From: Tribonema minus
Lineage: Eukaryota; Sar; Xanthophyceae; Tribonematales; Tribonemataceae
Assembly: GCA_017506865.1 (NCBI GenBank)
Contig: JAFCMP010000008.1
Coordinates: forward strand, 286,001 to 350,000
Direction: 5' to 3'
Length of the DNA stretch: 64,000 bases
The first letter of the stretch is position 1, and each line of letters starts with the position of its first letter. Positions 1 to 12,000 of the stretch are shown piece by piece. Both the position numbers and the translations under genes were made by a program. Below the pieces are notes generated by a model, which saw only the letters and a list, made by a program, of their open reading frames with translations, was not told the DNA's origin and made no database searches.

Positions 1-196
1 CAAACTGCTGCTTCAGAGCGCAAATACCGTCAACCATCAGCATCGAATCTTCGCGCTGATGACGTGATAGCTACATACAAGCATACACGCAGCTGCTACA
101 GCTCAAGCACCATAACACACGAGCTGACCTTATCCGATATGTGCTCGGGCACCAATACACACGAACTGACGCGACATGTACTACATACATACGCGT
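1..196. other. 5' spacer before the first gene
   Basis: No gene was recognised here. The stretch is not obviously repetitive and precedes the first candidate ATG at 197. Confidence 0.4.
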
Positions 197-3100
197 ATGG
201 ACCCTGACGTGACAGGTGCTACAGAGCCACCGCAAGAGCTGGCAGAAGCTGTGGAGCCTGCTGTGCAACCGGAAGCCAGAACCACTCTAACAAGGCACAA
301 ACGCGCCAGCAGAATGGCCAGCTTCTCTGCAGGCCGCGTGCGCCGCAAGAAGCAGCGGCCGAGCAGCGCTGCAGTGGCGCTGACGGAAGGTGACGCACCT
401 GCATGTCGTACTTCAACTTCAAGTTCAGGAGGCTGTACTCCGTAGTACTGAGAGTATATGGCTTTCTTATCAGGCGCAAAAATGGTACCATGTATGTGCG
501 TCATGTGATGCAGAACCGGCAGTCACACAAGTAGTGTTTTTGTGGAGATTCGAATCAAAATGTGGTGGTGATAGGGGCTAGCGGGACCGTGCACTGCAAT
601 AATCAATGACCATGCAGCGCTGCAGTGTTTCAGAACAGTGTTTGCACTCTGGAATCAGCACCGAAGCTACTCACAGTGTGGATGAAAAAGAAGAAAGATA
701 CTTTGCAGCATTGCTGTTTTTTTATGCAGGAGTCATGACCGCTGCCAAAGCGCGCAGTCAACTGCCGTCACTCAGGCCATCAGCACGGTGTTGGATGAAA
801 CAGCGTAGAGTAAAAGTTCCACGTGCCACCAGCACCGATCAAGCTGACACCTGGGATGGTACAAACCTTAAGTCATGCAGTGCCGCTTACGAATGGTCAC
901 ATTCGTATGCACATGAGGTGATTGCACTCGATGAATGCTGCGTCAGGTTTGAGTACTCATGATATTGTGGCAGTAACCAGGAAGTTGGTCATTGCAATGA
1001 ATGAAAGCGAATCAAAAGACCGTAGAGCTCTAGGTGACAAGGGATGGTCAGCCGCAAGTGCCTTCCACCATTAACCGTAATGAATACAAGGTCATGAGTA
1101 CAGGCGCACCTGGAGTTTGTGCGCCAAAAACAGTTTTGTGTCTTGGCCGGCCGGCCTTCCTTTCAAGTCTCCATCAATGCAAGTACGTGCGCATGAGCAT
1201 GAGCACTGCAAGATGAACTGCCTGCATCTGCGTTTAGGGGGCACCTGAAAGTATGCAAAGACAATGATGTGTTGAGAAGTGCTATCAGCTGAAGTCGCTG
1301 CCCTAATGTGACGCGACTGGGAGGAGCATGTTTAATCCTTGGCTGAGCGTCACTGGTAGTTGTGGTGCGTGCTGCAGGCAAATTGGTGAATGGTGCAGTC
1401 ATAGGCATGGCTCATTCTGTTCAGTATGACCAGTCAGCTCTGACTCAGCTGATATGCAGAGGGCAGCCTTGATGCAATTTACACATTCCTGACTAGAACA
1501 GGGTTAACATCCTGCGGGTTCAGGTTAGACTTAGGGTCAGGGTAAGGTAGGCTTAGGATGAGGGTTACATTGGCAATTGGCGACGCAGTCCTCTCTACAT
1601 CGTGCACCAGTGAGCTTTCAAGGCGTCAGTAACTTCGTGTGTCACTGCGCTTCATCTCAGCAGCCCTGGCATTGAGCTCCGCACCCTCCTCTTGCACGCC
1701 CTCCGCGTCATACGCTTAGGCTCGGCGGCAATCATTGAAGTTGAAGTTGAAGATGTGCGGCGCCCGTCATCAGCGCTCCACGAGGCGCGCAGGCCAAGCC
1801 ACGCCCTGAAGCGCAAGTCAGCGGCAGCGGCGCCAGTGCCGGCAGCGGCAGCGGCAGCACTGGACGCGATGAAGCAAGCTGCGGCACTGGTGGCGGAGAT
1901 GGAGGCATCGGCGGCAGCAGCAGCCGCCCCTGCCGCTGCGCACGAAGGCCTGCTGTATGCAAGCTCAACCCCGACGCTTGAGCACGTCACGCCGGCATCG
2001 CTCGCTGCAAGTGTTGACGTTGTGGCTGATCGCGGCGCTGGCAGTGAGGCGACTGCGCCGGCGCTGCGGCGGCGCTCGAGCGCGAATACCGTAGGTAGGG
2101 CGCCGCTGCCCTTGTCAGTTTCAAGGAGGTCAACAGGAGCGTCGCGCCACATGACAGACTCCGCTGCTGCCGCTGCGGCTGCCGCCGCCGCCGCTGAAAC
2201 GAGCAGCCTGAAGCCTGACGACGAGATACACGTCCCTTCCGTGCCGCCGCAAGAAAACGAGGAGGACGAAGCGCAGAACGAGCTGAGCATCAACAGTGTG
2301 TCTCAAGAGCAGGCATGCCGGAAGCACTCAGTCACAGAGGACGATGACGAAACCGCTGCTTCGAGTTGCAGTCATCTGCATGGGGCGGAGGGCGCGAGGG
2401 AGACTGCGAGTGCGCACGCACACGCGCATGACGCGATCCCCGAGAGGGAAGACGAGGACCGCAGCACCACAGGGGAGGCGGCAGCGGCAGCAGCAGACGG
2501 GAGCGCCGTGGCAGCAGCAGCGCCGCCAGCGGAGGCACGTTCCGCAGCTTCCAGCACTGCTCAACAACACGCAGGACACATGATGATTCCGCCGCTGCCG
2601 CCGCGGCCATCTCTTGAGGGCGCGCAACACACAGAATTGGCGGTGACAGGGTCACTGGGGTTTGGCATGCATGTCGCTGCGGCAGCGGCAGCAGTGGATG
2701 CGGCAGCCAGGCCCGCAGCAGCCGTGACAGTGGCTGGAGTCGGCATGCGAAGCAGTTTTGAACACAGGGAGGCAAAGCGCGCCATCAGGGCGGAGCAGCA
2801 AGCGGCGGCGGCGGTGGCGGCGCAGCTTCAGCAGCAGCAGCAGCAGCGGCGGCAGCAGCAGCAGCAGCAGCAACGCTCAGCTTTGAGTGATGCGTCCGGC
2901 GGTGCTGCGTTGGAGCGCGCATGGGGCCCTGATGCTGCAGGAAATGTCTGTGCGGTAGATGCGGTGGCAGCAGCATCAGCGGCATGGCCCACTTCAACCG
3001 CCGCTTTGCCCTCCGCCGGCATCCCAGAAACGCACAACATCCGTGCGCCGCTCGACGCGCCGCTGCCGCCGCCGCGCGTTGCACTCACCACCGCCGCCGA

Positions 3101-6100
3101 CAGTGCAGAGTGTGCGCCGCAGCAGCAGCAGCGCGCAGAGGCGGCGGCAGACGCCGCCTGCGCGAGCCTGGCCTTTGTGGCAGTGCTCCGCGAGCCGAAC
3201 GCCGTGGCCGGCCTGTCCGCGCTGGCGTGCGACCTGGCGGCGCTAAGGGGAACGGTTAGGGACGGGGGCCACCTGAGCCATGCCGCGCTGGCGGCGTGGG
3301 CGGCGCGCGTCGGGGCGACGCACCTGCCTGCGCTGCGGCGCATCATCGCGCGGTTCGCGCGCTTGCACCAGAGGTAAGGGGGTAGTGTTAGGGGTTGAGG
3401 TAGGAGTGGAGTGGAGGGGTGCTGCAAATCAGGAGAACGCATGCATGCTGATTAGAGTGCAATTCTGGCGGTTCTCGCGCTGGCACCGGAGGTAAGGGGG
3501 GGTAGTGTTGGGGGTTAAGGTAGGGTCGGAGTTGGGGCTTGAAATTCACGGGGCTTGAAATTCAAGAGAGCCACATGCACGCTGCGGTGCATCATCGCGC
3601 GGTTCGCGCGCTTGCACCGGAGGTAAGGGGGGGTAGTGTTTGGGGTTGATGTAGGGTCGAAGTTGGGGCTTTAGATTCATGGGGCATGAATTCAAGAGAG
3701 CGACCTGCCTGCGCTGCGGCGCATCATCGCGCGCTTCTCGCGCTTGCACCGGAGGTAAGGGCCCTGGTGGGAGAGTGAGGGGGTGAGGTAAGGTTGTGAG
3801 TTGAGGTATACGATTCAAGAGAGCCACATGACGCTGCTCAGAGTGTAATTTCTCAGCCTACTTGACTAATCTGCAGCGCACTGCGTGTAGTCGCATCTGT
3901 GATGCATCGGCCGATGAAAATATCCTTTGGTGGAATTCATGTGCTGTATGCGCGACCGCACGTAGTCTCGCTCTGCTTTCAGTGCTAATACTGCGAAGTA
4001 CGAGGCAGAAAGCCACCTGGCACATGATCAGTGGTGGCTCCGCTGCAACTATCTGGTTTCAAACGCACACAGTGCTCATGAGCCATTGCAACGTCAGTTC
4101 AGTAATTACTCCCAGCAATGGGTTGCCCTCTGAGGACTCAGATGTGCCCATGGCACCAACGGTTCTTGGCTTATTGTCGCTGTTGGTCACATTTGGTGCC
4201 AGCTGCTGCTGCTGCATGCTGCGAAAAACAAATTTACTGCACCACCATGGACGCTGGCATTTGCTACCTCTCTCGCCTTGTCAGGCTTTACCCAGGCCTG
4301 CACGGCACTGCAAGTTTAGTGGCACTGAGCTGCCTACAACGGCTGCCTCCAGCAACCACATGCTCTGCTGTGCAGCTCCCACGCAGCACTGTGCGCAAAG
4401 TCTGATAGGATGCAATAGTCAGCAAACATGTGACAAGCATCAAAGTGGTACGCTGCGTGCGCTGCTTGTGCTGAATCGGCAGGTGGCGCCATGCGGCGCG
4501 GGCCGCTGAGGCTGCGCAGGGCTACTGCGGCGGCACTGTTGAGACGTGCTGCCTCTGCTTCGCGCCGACGCGCCACAGCATCGGCTACAGCTCCTCCTGC
4601 AGTGACTTCCAGCTCGGGTTGCAGGCGAAGGTTGCGCGAGGGCCCGCTTCGACAGCCAAAAGATCAAGTGACGTGCCAAAGCGCATGGCGGGGCAGCAGC
4701 GGCCGCAGTCCGCACCTGCCAGATGTGCGCTGCAGCTGCCGCCACAGCAGTTGGCTGCGCAATCACGAGGCCTAAGTACAAGGAATTGAGAACTGCTACA
4801 CACCGTGGTCGAACCCTTCCATGATCTTGCATCCGCCATACTTGAGTTGATTTGGGGTGTATTTTGACTAGAAGCGCCTAGGCTGTCCTCTTTCAACTGC
4901 CTGTCCTACTTCTTGGGATTGAGCAGATGTGCACAAAGTGCCGTGCACCCTCAAAACTCATTATTATATGATAATGATCTACTACGGCACCATGTAATGC
5001 ATCCACATACACCAGCTGCGGTCTCAGCAGGAGGCACTTGCAAAAGTTTAATTGCATATTCCAGGGTCATGCAGCCACACATGCTGGTATTGAATCACCC
5101 TGTGGTGTTGGCACCACTGTCCAATATATTCCTGGTAGTATCACCACCATTAGTATCACCACCATCGTAGTTGAAGTATGGTTTCCAGCAGCGCCATGTG
5201 TATGTTGAGAAGGAGGCTCTGAGGGGTACTGGGGCAAGCGAAGTCGCAAGCTGCCATGAGCTTACTAGTAGGGTCTGTGTCGCCTGTGCATGCACGCACA
5301 ATGTGACATGTGCTGCATGATGAGGTACATGCCTGCTTTCAAACAGAGGTTGCATCAATATTTGGGGCTGTAGTTTTTATGTGACAGCCGTCAGTGACAC
5401 TGCTGGCAAGCGCACCAGCAATTGGGTGGCAGTCGAAGCTGCTCATAGCCACCAGCCTGAGCTTCAGTGCTGGGGCACAAATGCAATCAGTGCCATGACA
5501 AACTTACAACCGTGTGCTTGCCATGCAGAGCTGCTCACGGTTGTATTATGATGCACTCTCAGACTGCTGAAAGCACTCAGGCTGGCAGCCGAAATTCATT
5601 CTTCAGTCACAATTTGAAATTGTGATCTTCAACGTTGTACAGTGCCTTCGACTCATTTTCAAAAAACAGCGTCCCCCCCCCGCCCCCCCCCCCCCCCCCC
5701 AACCCTCATTAGGGTCACTCCTCCTCTTACAACACCATAGCAGCAGTGCTGCACAAACTTCTTCAAGCTGCCAAGAAAAATCAACCAGTCTAATTACTAA
5801 CTTTAATTGAAATAGTCTGCCATCAGCCGTGGTTGTTGATGCTCCGTTGAGTGGAGGTGCCAACTTCACCAATACACTTTGTATGCTCAGCAAGACGGAG
5901 AGACAGCCAGTTCTGCGGCAAATATTTATTATCCGCGCACCTCAGCATCAATCACCATAAAGCACAGCGTGAGGGCCTCTTTGCTGCGCCGACCCTAGAT
6001 GTATTGACCATGAGTGTGTTATGCCTCGTCTGACGCTCTTCAAGGTTGAGCACACGTTGTTGCTACCACGGGCAGAAGGGCCACCACACGCCGCACCAGG

Positions 6101-6270
6101 CCGCAGGAGACCAGCAGCGCTGTCGCCCACAGCGTCTTCATCGTGTGCGGAATCCCTGCCCACTTTTGAAGGAGGCGTCTGCTCAGTGGCGCGCAACGAG
6201 CGTGCTCGTGTCACACGCACATCAGCAGCAGCAGTGGCGCCTGCAACAGCAGACCAAACACCAGACCTAG
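197..6270 (+). CDS. Ala/Gln-rich protein of unknown function, multi-exon
   Basis: I do not recognise the family. The solid part is the exon 1661-3373, about 570 codons. It has poly-Ala blocks, a Gln tract near 2830-2870, an acidic patch near 2250-2350, and a conserved-looking end of hydrophobic and basic residues (LPALRRIIARFARLHQ). Tentative upstream exons are 197-389 (starts MDPDVTG, ends phase 1 at GTGACG) and 730-787 (strong pyrimidine tract, phase 1 to phase 2). A tentative last exon is 6045-6270 (phase 2, Gln-rich, TAG). With these the exons sum to 2190 nt, exactly 730 codons including stop. The outer exons are inference; only 1661-3373 is firm. The exon end with its donor (GTAAGG, GT at 3374) is repeated three more times downstream. 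A long minus-strand frame over the Ala-rich part is a codon-bias shadow. Confidence 0.45.
3330..3790 (+). repeat. Four-copy tandem repeat of exon end plus 5' splice site
   Basis: The last 40-50 bases of the Ala-rich gene's exon, its donor and the start of the intron recur four times. The donor GT lies at 3374, 3492, 3623 and 3755, so spacings are 118, 131 and 132 bp. Each copy keeps the context CACC(A/G)GAGGTAAGG. Copies 3 and 4 also keep the upstream CTGCG(G/T)CGCATCATCGCGCG block; copy 2 is more degraded there. All copies after the first lie inside what should be the intron. Confidence 0.85.
3790..6044. other. Intron or spacer without a firm gene
   Basis: This stretch would be the last intron of the Ala/Gln-rich gene if the 6045-6270 exon is right. 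A minus-strand frame around 4650-4480 reads as a charged, Ala-rich helix-like stretch and may be an unconnected exon, but I could not join it to anything. A poly-C run (about 30 bases with one G) lies near 5671-5700. Confidence 0.4.
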
Positions 6271-6402
6271 TACTTACTTCATGAACGGGCTTTTTCGCCC
6301 GTAAAAGCAAGAATAAACTATAGAAGTACCTTTAAAACTCTCTGTGCAAGTGCTGGCTGTAGCGCGCCCGCGGCTCCAGCTTTCATGTTGTACAAGCCAA
6401 TT

Positions 6403-6888
6403 TCACCCGCTCAGGCCATCAGGAAACGCGAATTCGCACTGTGGTCTACGTACACACACATCGGTTTCCACTTTCGGGATCTTCAACAGTGCCTTGAAGT
6501 TTTGGATTTTTTTTTGGGGAGAGCCTTTGGCGAGAGCAGGCGCCATCCATGGTTGTGTGCTGACCACTGCTATACTCTCTGGACCCACGAGCTTTTTTGG
6601 CAAACCAGAAGGGCACAGGAGCGCTGTTTGCGCACACTATCCGTGAGGCGACGCTACGGAAACCGGTGCTCCCATTCGTTTGACCCAGGCCTTCAGGATG
6701 CAGTCATCGTCTGTTGTGAAGTTTAGCTTTGCGGATGTTCCCCCTCCGAACTCCGGCTTAATCATGTCCCAGCGACGCACGTCCGCGCGCCGGAAGGAAT
6801 GACTCAGTGGGGTAACTATCGGATGTGTGGGCCCTGGCTTCAGCGTGTGCGCCGGCAATTTGAACGCTGCGGCAGCAGTGTGCCACAA
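6403..6888 (-). pseudogene. Minus-strand coding-like relic
   Basis: Two minus-strand frames (6888-6637 and 6603-6403) read like ordinary protein rather than random translation. The first has hydrophilic/aromatic balance and a DDDCILKAWVKR stretch that loosely recalls SANT/Myb-like domains. They are in different frames and no splice join was found. A transposon or gene fragment is possible. Function unknown. Confidence 0.25.
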
Positions 6889-7371
6889 GTTTTTAAATTA
6901 GCCTACCAGTATACTCTAGTAGGTTCAACTCAAGTTGTTGAACTTGAAGTCTTGAACTTCGGACGTTCTTACACCTGAGCCATGCTTTCGCACTGCGGCA
7001 CGGCTTTGAAAATCAAAACTCAAACTTCAAGTCCAAATTGAAATTCAAGTTGAAAATCAAATCTCAAGCTTGTGGTTATTTAAAAAAAACAATCCACCAA
7101 CATATGTAATGGCTGACAATTTGTCACACGGTTGAACATAAATACGTGAATGAACGACACTGTGTGCACGGCATGCTCTGGACTATAATCTGCAAGCGAA
7201 GCTCGCAGCAGGGCCCCTGGCCTTGCCGAGCAGAGCGAGAATCTAGGCCGCGTGCGTGTGCGCGTATGAGCTGGGAAGGCGACCCTGAGTCTGTTTGTGT
7301 CTGGTTTTTGCTTTTTCCTCAGAAATTTCGCGAGCACAAAGCCAGACACACTGCTGTGCCGTAGCACCGAA

Positions 7372-7771
7372 ATGAACACGTATTTACGCAAACAGCTTGC
7401 TGATGGCGACGCTATTGCGCTTGGAGTCAACCTCGATCCACCTCAGCGAGGCGGGATGCGCAACTGGTGGCATACTGCGTGGCTAGTGCAGCATCGACGT
7501 GCGAGAAGCTGCACACCTGGTCAGCCCAAGCAGGAATGGCTTAGGGCGGGGCTGACAGCGGTATGAGTGTGTGGCGCACACAGCAGTGCGTACTGTAGTC
7601 GACGCGGTATCACGGTATCTTAGCAGCAAAAAGCAGGGGGGTGCAATCGCGCGGATCAGGGAGATGTCACGCAGTGAGCACCGCCAGGCATATATGTGGC
7701 TCCAGTCCATGCAGCACCTTGATACCATCTCAGGTATGGTGCTCGTGGGGCTGCTAGGCAAAGACTTCTAG
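7372..7771 (+). pseudogene. Uncharacterised ORF pair, possibly one broken gene
   Basis: A frame opens at ATG 7372 (MNTYLRKQLADG) and runs to TGA at 7564-7566. A second frame takes over at about 7571 and runs to TAG at 7769-7771. Both have balanced amino-acid composition. The switch occurs within about 10 bases with no plausible intron, so this looks like one short coding region of about 130 codons with a frameshift, or two unrelated fragments. Family unknown. Confidence 0.3.
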
Positions 7772-9023
7772 ATGCACCACTGCAGTGGTGCCTGCTTTTC
7801 ACAAGCGGTCACTGCTGCCACTGTGACAGTTCAGGGCTTCAGTTGAATCCGGAGTCCCCAACCTGACAGCACTTGTGCAGGCATGCAGTCAGGTTTGGCT
7901 TCGTTGCAGGGTAGCCGCCCAGTGCCGCCATTGCAGTGCACTAGTGCACTGCAGTGCTATGCCCTCTGGCTGCCTATGGCATCATGGCTGTATGACGGTC
8001 AACAGCCGCCAAACGACGCAGCTGACATGTCGAATTGGCGCCAGCCTGAGGCGCAGCTCAAGCATGCAACATAGAGCCGGCCGAATCACGGTGTTCGTGG
8101 CGTGACGTGACAGGATACTTGCGTACGTATCGACCTTGACCATATCCTGCGCTGCAGCTTAGAGTTTGGTGTACGGCAAACATGTCAGCTGCTTCAGCAC
8201 GTCGGTGCGATGCCACGGCGGGACCAGGCATTCTGAGAGTCTACGGGGGACACTAGACTCTCACATGTTCTTTAACTTAAGTTTATGTGATTCAACACTG
8301 TGGCACTCACTTCCGCGACATTACGTAGACGTAGTATTTCAAGTTACTGCACAGACCATACTATACCTAGTACTATGCTTTACAACTTGAAGACATAGTA
8401 TTCGCAACACACCAGGCTTTACATCAGAGCAGGATTAACCGGAGGTTATGGGCCTGCATTAATCACATCAGCTTCGCTCGCAGGCCCATAGGCTTTGCCT
8501 ACAAGTATTATCACCAATAGTATCGTTGGCATAGCCAGGAACATTGGTTAATTCATTCATTCATTCACTCAACTTTGGAATGTGAAGTCAATTGTGAAAT
8601 CTTGGAGTCCGCAATAGAGATACGTACACCTAACCTTTGCCTCCGGCTAATCAATCGCTCAATCAATAAAAAAACTGAAGACTGCTTTCAAAGTTCTTTG
8701 GAAGAGGTTTTGTGCAGGACACCTTGATGACTTGAAAAACTTAAAACAGGCTCATTGTCGTGTTACTTTCAAGTTGCATCATGTGACGCTGCCGTGTGAA
8801 CACCCACACCTCGTGACTCACAGCACAGCACAGCTAGTGCTACAGGGCTACATTTTTTTCGGTATATTGGCTCACATCTTATTTTTCTTTCGGTATATAT
8901 CTTTCGGTGCGTTGATGTACCGAAACATCGCGTTGTCCCGACGCTCGTCGGATACCTGATCATACTATACATCTCACATAGCCTATCTCTATCGCGCGTG
9001 TCGCGCGTGTCGAACTGTGTCCG
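7772..9023. other. Spacer upstream of the metalloprotease gene
   Basis: No gene was recognised. Direct repeats of TTTCGGTATAT occur near 8856 and 8889; the second forms a TATATAT run about 130 bp before the protease ATG and is the only TATA-like candidate seen. Promoter function is inference. Confidence 0.4.
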
Positions 9024-12000
9024 ATGGCATCACGGACTGGCGGTGCTGCTGCAGTGCTTTGGCTGCTGTTTGCCTTGGACGGCGCGGCAGCCGCTGGCAA
9101 TCCTCCGGTCCTCAAGAGCGCGGAGGTCGCTCTTGGCTGCACGGTAAGCTCTGGTTCTCGTGTTTTGACGCAAGAAGTCTTTGACTTCAGCACAACCAGA
9201 TCTGCTTGTTATGCAGGTCTATTTAACAATATTCACCTTCACCTTCAAGTTCTGACACTCGAAACCATCCATGGCATCACATGTGTATGCCATGACGACG
9301 AAATTCAGCGAGCATCATGCCGGCACGCTCTTGCTACTCGGTGCAGCAAGTGCCGTGCGTGGGCGATTTCAACTCACTGAGATGAACACATTGCCACGCC
9401 CTGCGAATGAGACTCACCACGCTTGAGGCATCCTCATCATCCTCGGCGAGCGTTGCGCTGAAAAAAATGTTTTGGATCGAGTGCAACCTCATGATTTGAC
9501 TTTCATTCAACAGCTGATGCAACCTCAGAGCCTGAACCATTGTTAAAGTCACTGGTGTGTTATACAATGACCATAGTTTCTCAATTTGGCGTACACTATT
9601 ACATTTGTTATCATGGTGCCACTGGGCATTCACGAATTTCAAATTCAATCTGATTCAGAAGTTAGACTTTTTCGAACTAATAGTATTAGGAAGTCTGAGC
9701 AAGTGACTTAAGTATTTGTTAAGGTAATCACTATTTATTGTAACGCTAATGGTGCACAGCTGTGCCTTACCTTACTAGTAGTAGTGCTGAGTCTGAAAGT
9801 GACAGTCACAGAGAGTGTCACTGTGCACAGTCACTGTGACTGTGGCACGCGCACAGTCATCATGATCACCATCAAGTTCTTGCCAAGCCACAGTGACTGA
9901 CTGGAGGTCGACGACGTGAGCTTCATCGCTTATTGTCACAGTAATAACTGAGTGTACTAGTAGCACTCTGAGACCGTCCCTTCAAGTTGTAGTGTTCAAC
10001 AGAGGCAAATTTAATCCAGGTTTGAATCATTCAATGTGTACAGTCTGTATACAAAAGTTGTAACATGATGATATCATCTTTCAAATAGTGTGAGACTTCC
10101 AATACAGTAATTCAATCTGGAGCATAAAAGACTCTGAGTCGGTCAGTCCAGCCTGAGGTCCAGCCTGAGGTGCAGGAGTAATTACAAACTTTGAAGTAAT
10201 CGTTTTGTATAATAGTCTAAGACTCCTGAAGGACTTGGTGTTACCAACACTCAGTAGGCTACAGTAGTAGTATCAACGACTTTTGATAAGACTCCCTGAA
10301 GGACCTTGTTTTACCACGATTAGTAGTATCAACGACTTTTGGTAAGTCTATTGATAACTTTCAAGGCATAATTCTTCCAGCAAATTGGATTTAATAAGCA
10401 CTGTAACATCCTGCTGGTAACTCTTTTCAGACCCTCAGGCTCGTCACACTCAGGCTGGCAGTACTACTAGCCTCAGGCTACTTAATTTTAGTCTAGTGTT
10501 ACAGTAGTACTACATGGGTACTCCACTACATGGGTACTCCGACACACTCTCACTGGCAGGCTCACCTTGAAGCTTCATATTGTTGGATCAACTTGAAATC
10601 GTTGATGACTCATTGGACTCCGGATGTTAATAGTGACTGTTGTTCAAAAAGGTGCATGCAACTTCACTGAATGTTGCTCACTCAGCGGCTGACAGCCTGT
10701 CATTGATAGGCTGTGTTCAACTTGCAGGAGTCTGACTACACAACTCAATTGAAGCTTGAAAGTGTCTGACTCACTGCCGCAGCCACCATCCCCAGAATTT
10801 GTGGGTTGCTGTTACAGTTACCATAACTGTACAGTCACTTACGGTTATTATCATAGTTACTGTTACAGTAGCGTTACTCAATCTCAGAGTCTGACTCAGC
10901 GAGTCAGTATCTGTTGGACCAGGTGTACTGAGTCTCACTAATAACAACAGTGACAGGCACAATCAATGACATGTCATTGATGTGGAGATCATGATGCATG
11001 TAGTACTAGTAGACCAAGTAGTTACTGTACTGCTAGTAGTAGTTGAGGCCAGACTGTCAGTGGGTCAGACTTAGTATCAGAGAGAGCTTGCCTGAAGCAG
11101 TGGACAAATGACGTGCTGACACTTGCAGCACATGGTGCACCGTTGGGCCAGCTGCAGCCGCTGCTGTTCAAGTCGATCATTTTTAATATTCAACATGTTG
11201 CAAATTTCACAATCATTGTGCCATGAACTTATTATTATAATAAGCTCACGGTTTATATAACTTGTCAAATTAAATCCTGACAGAGGATTCAGGGGCGACC
11301 CTCGATTTGACCGACCCAGGACTGAATCAGATTTTGAACGCAGATAACATGTCCGTAACTACTACAAACTTTAAAAGTGTTGCTGCGTTGCTCACTAACT
11401 TTAATCTGTTTTGTCTCATCTCAGACAATTGGATAGCTCAATTATATTCTTGGCAAATTCATGCCACGCAATGTAGTATATGGCATGCCTAAGGCTTCTA
11501 GATAAGTGCATACTACGCGCACAGATGCGACCTGTCACTGTGATGTTACAAAAGTGTCACTGGGGCCTCAGGCTGGAGTATTGTAGTACACCCAGATGAT
11601 CGCAAAATAGTGAGCTCAGCCAGCGTCGGCAGGTCGTAGAATCTCTGGTGAGCCGCAGCAGCTGCTATTGTTAACAACCAACTTTGACCGGGCTGAGACG
11701 AGAAGTAGCTACTGACAGTCTGAGTTCATCCCGCTTCGCAGCCTTGGACACTGTATCACAATGGCATGCGCAAGACGTAGAAAATTTAATGATTTGGCAA
11801 TGTGCACAATCTTGGTACTCACCTTGTTGTATGCCCACTGGCAGCCTCCTTAATTATCTCCTTTGCCCTTACAGTTTTAGTGGTCACTCTGTTTTCTTTC
11901 CCTCTGCAGCGCAATGGTGTGCCCACGAACGCAGCTGATGCGGCCAAGCCGCAAAGCGCAAGCGATGTGGCGCGCAACAAGCTCTGCCAGGCTGATGTTG

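Noticed and set aside
1652-2293. 213-codon minus-strand frame opposite the Ala/Gln-rich exon
   Set aside because: It is a shadow of GC-rich Ala codons (GCN/NGC read both ways). The plus-strand frame has charged conserved-looking ends and a splice donor.
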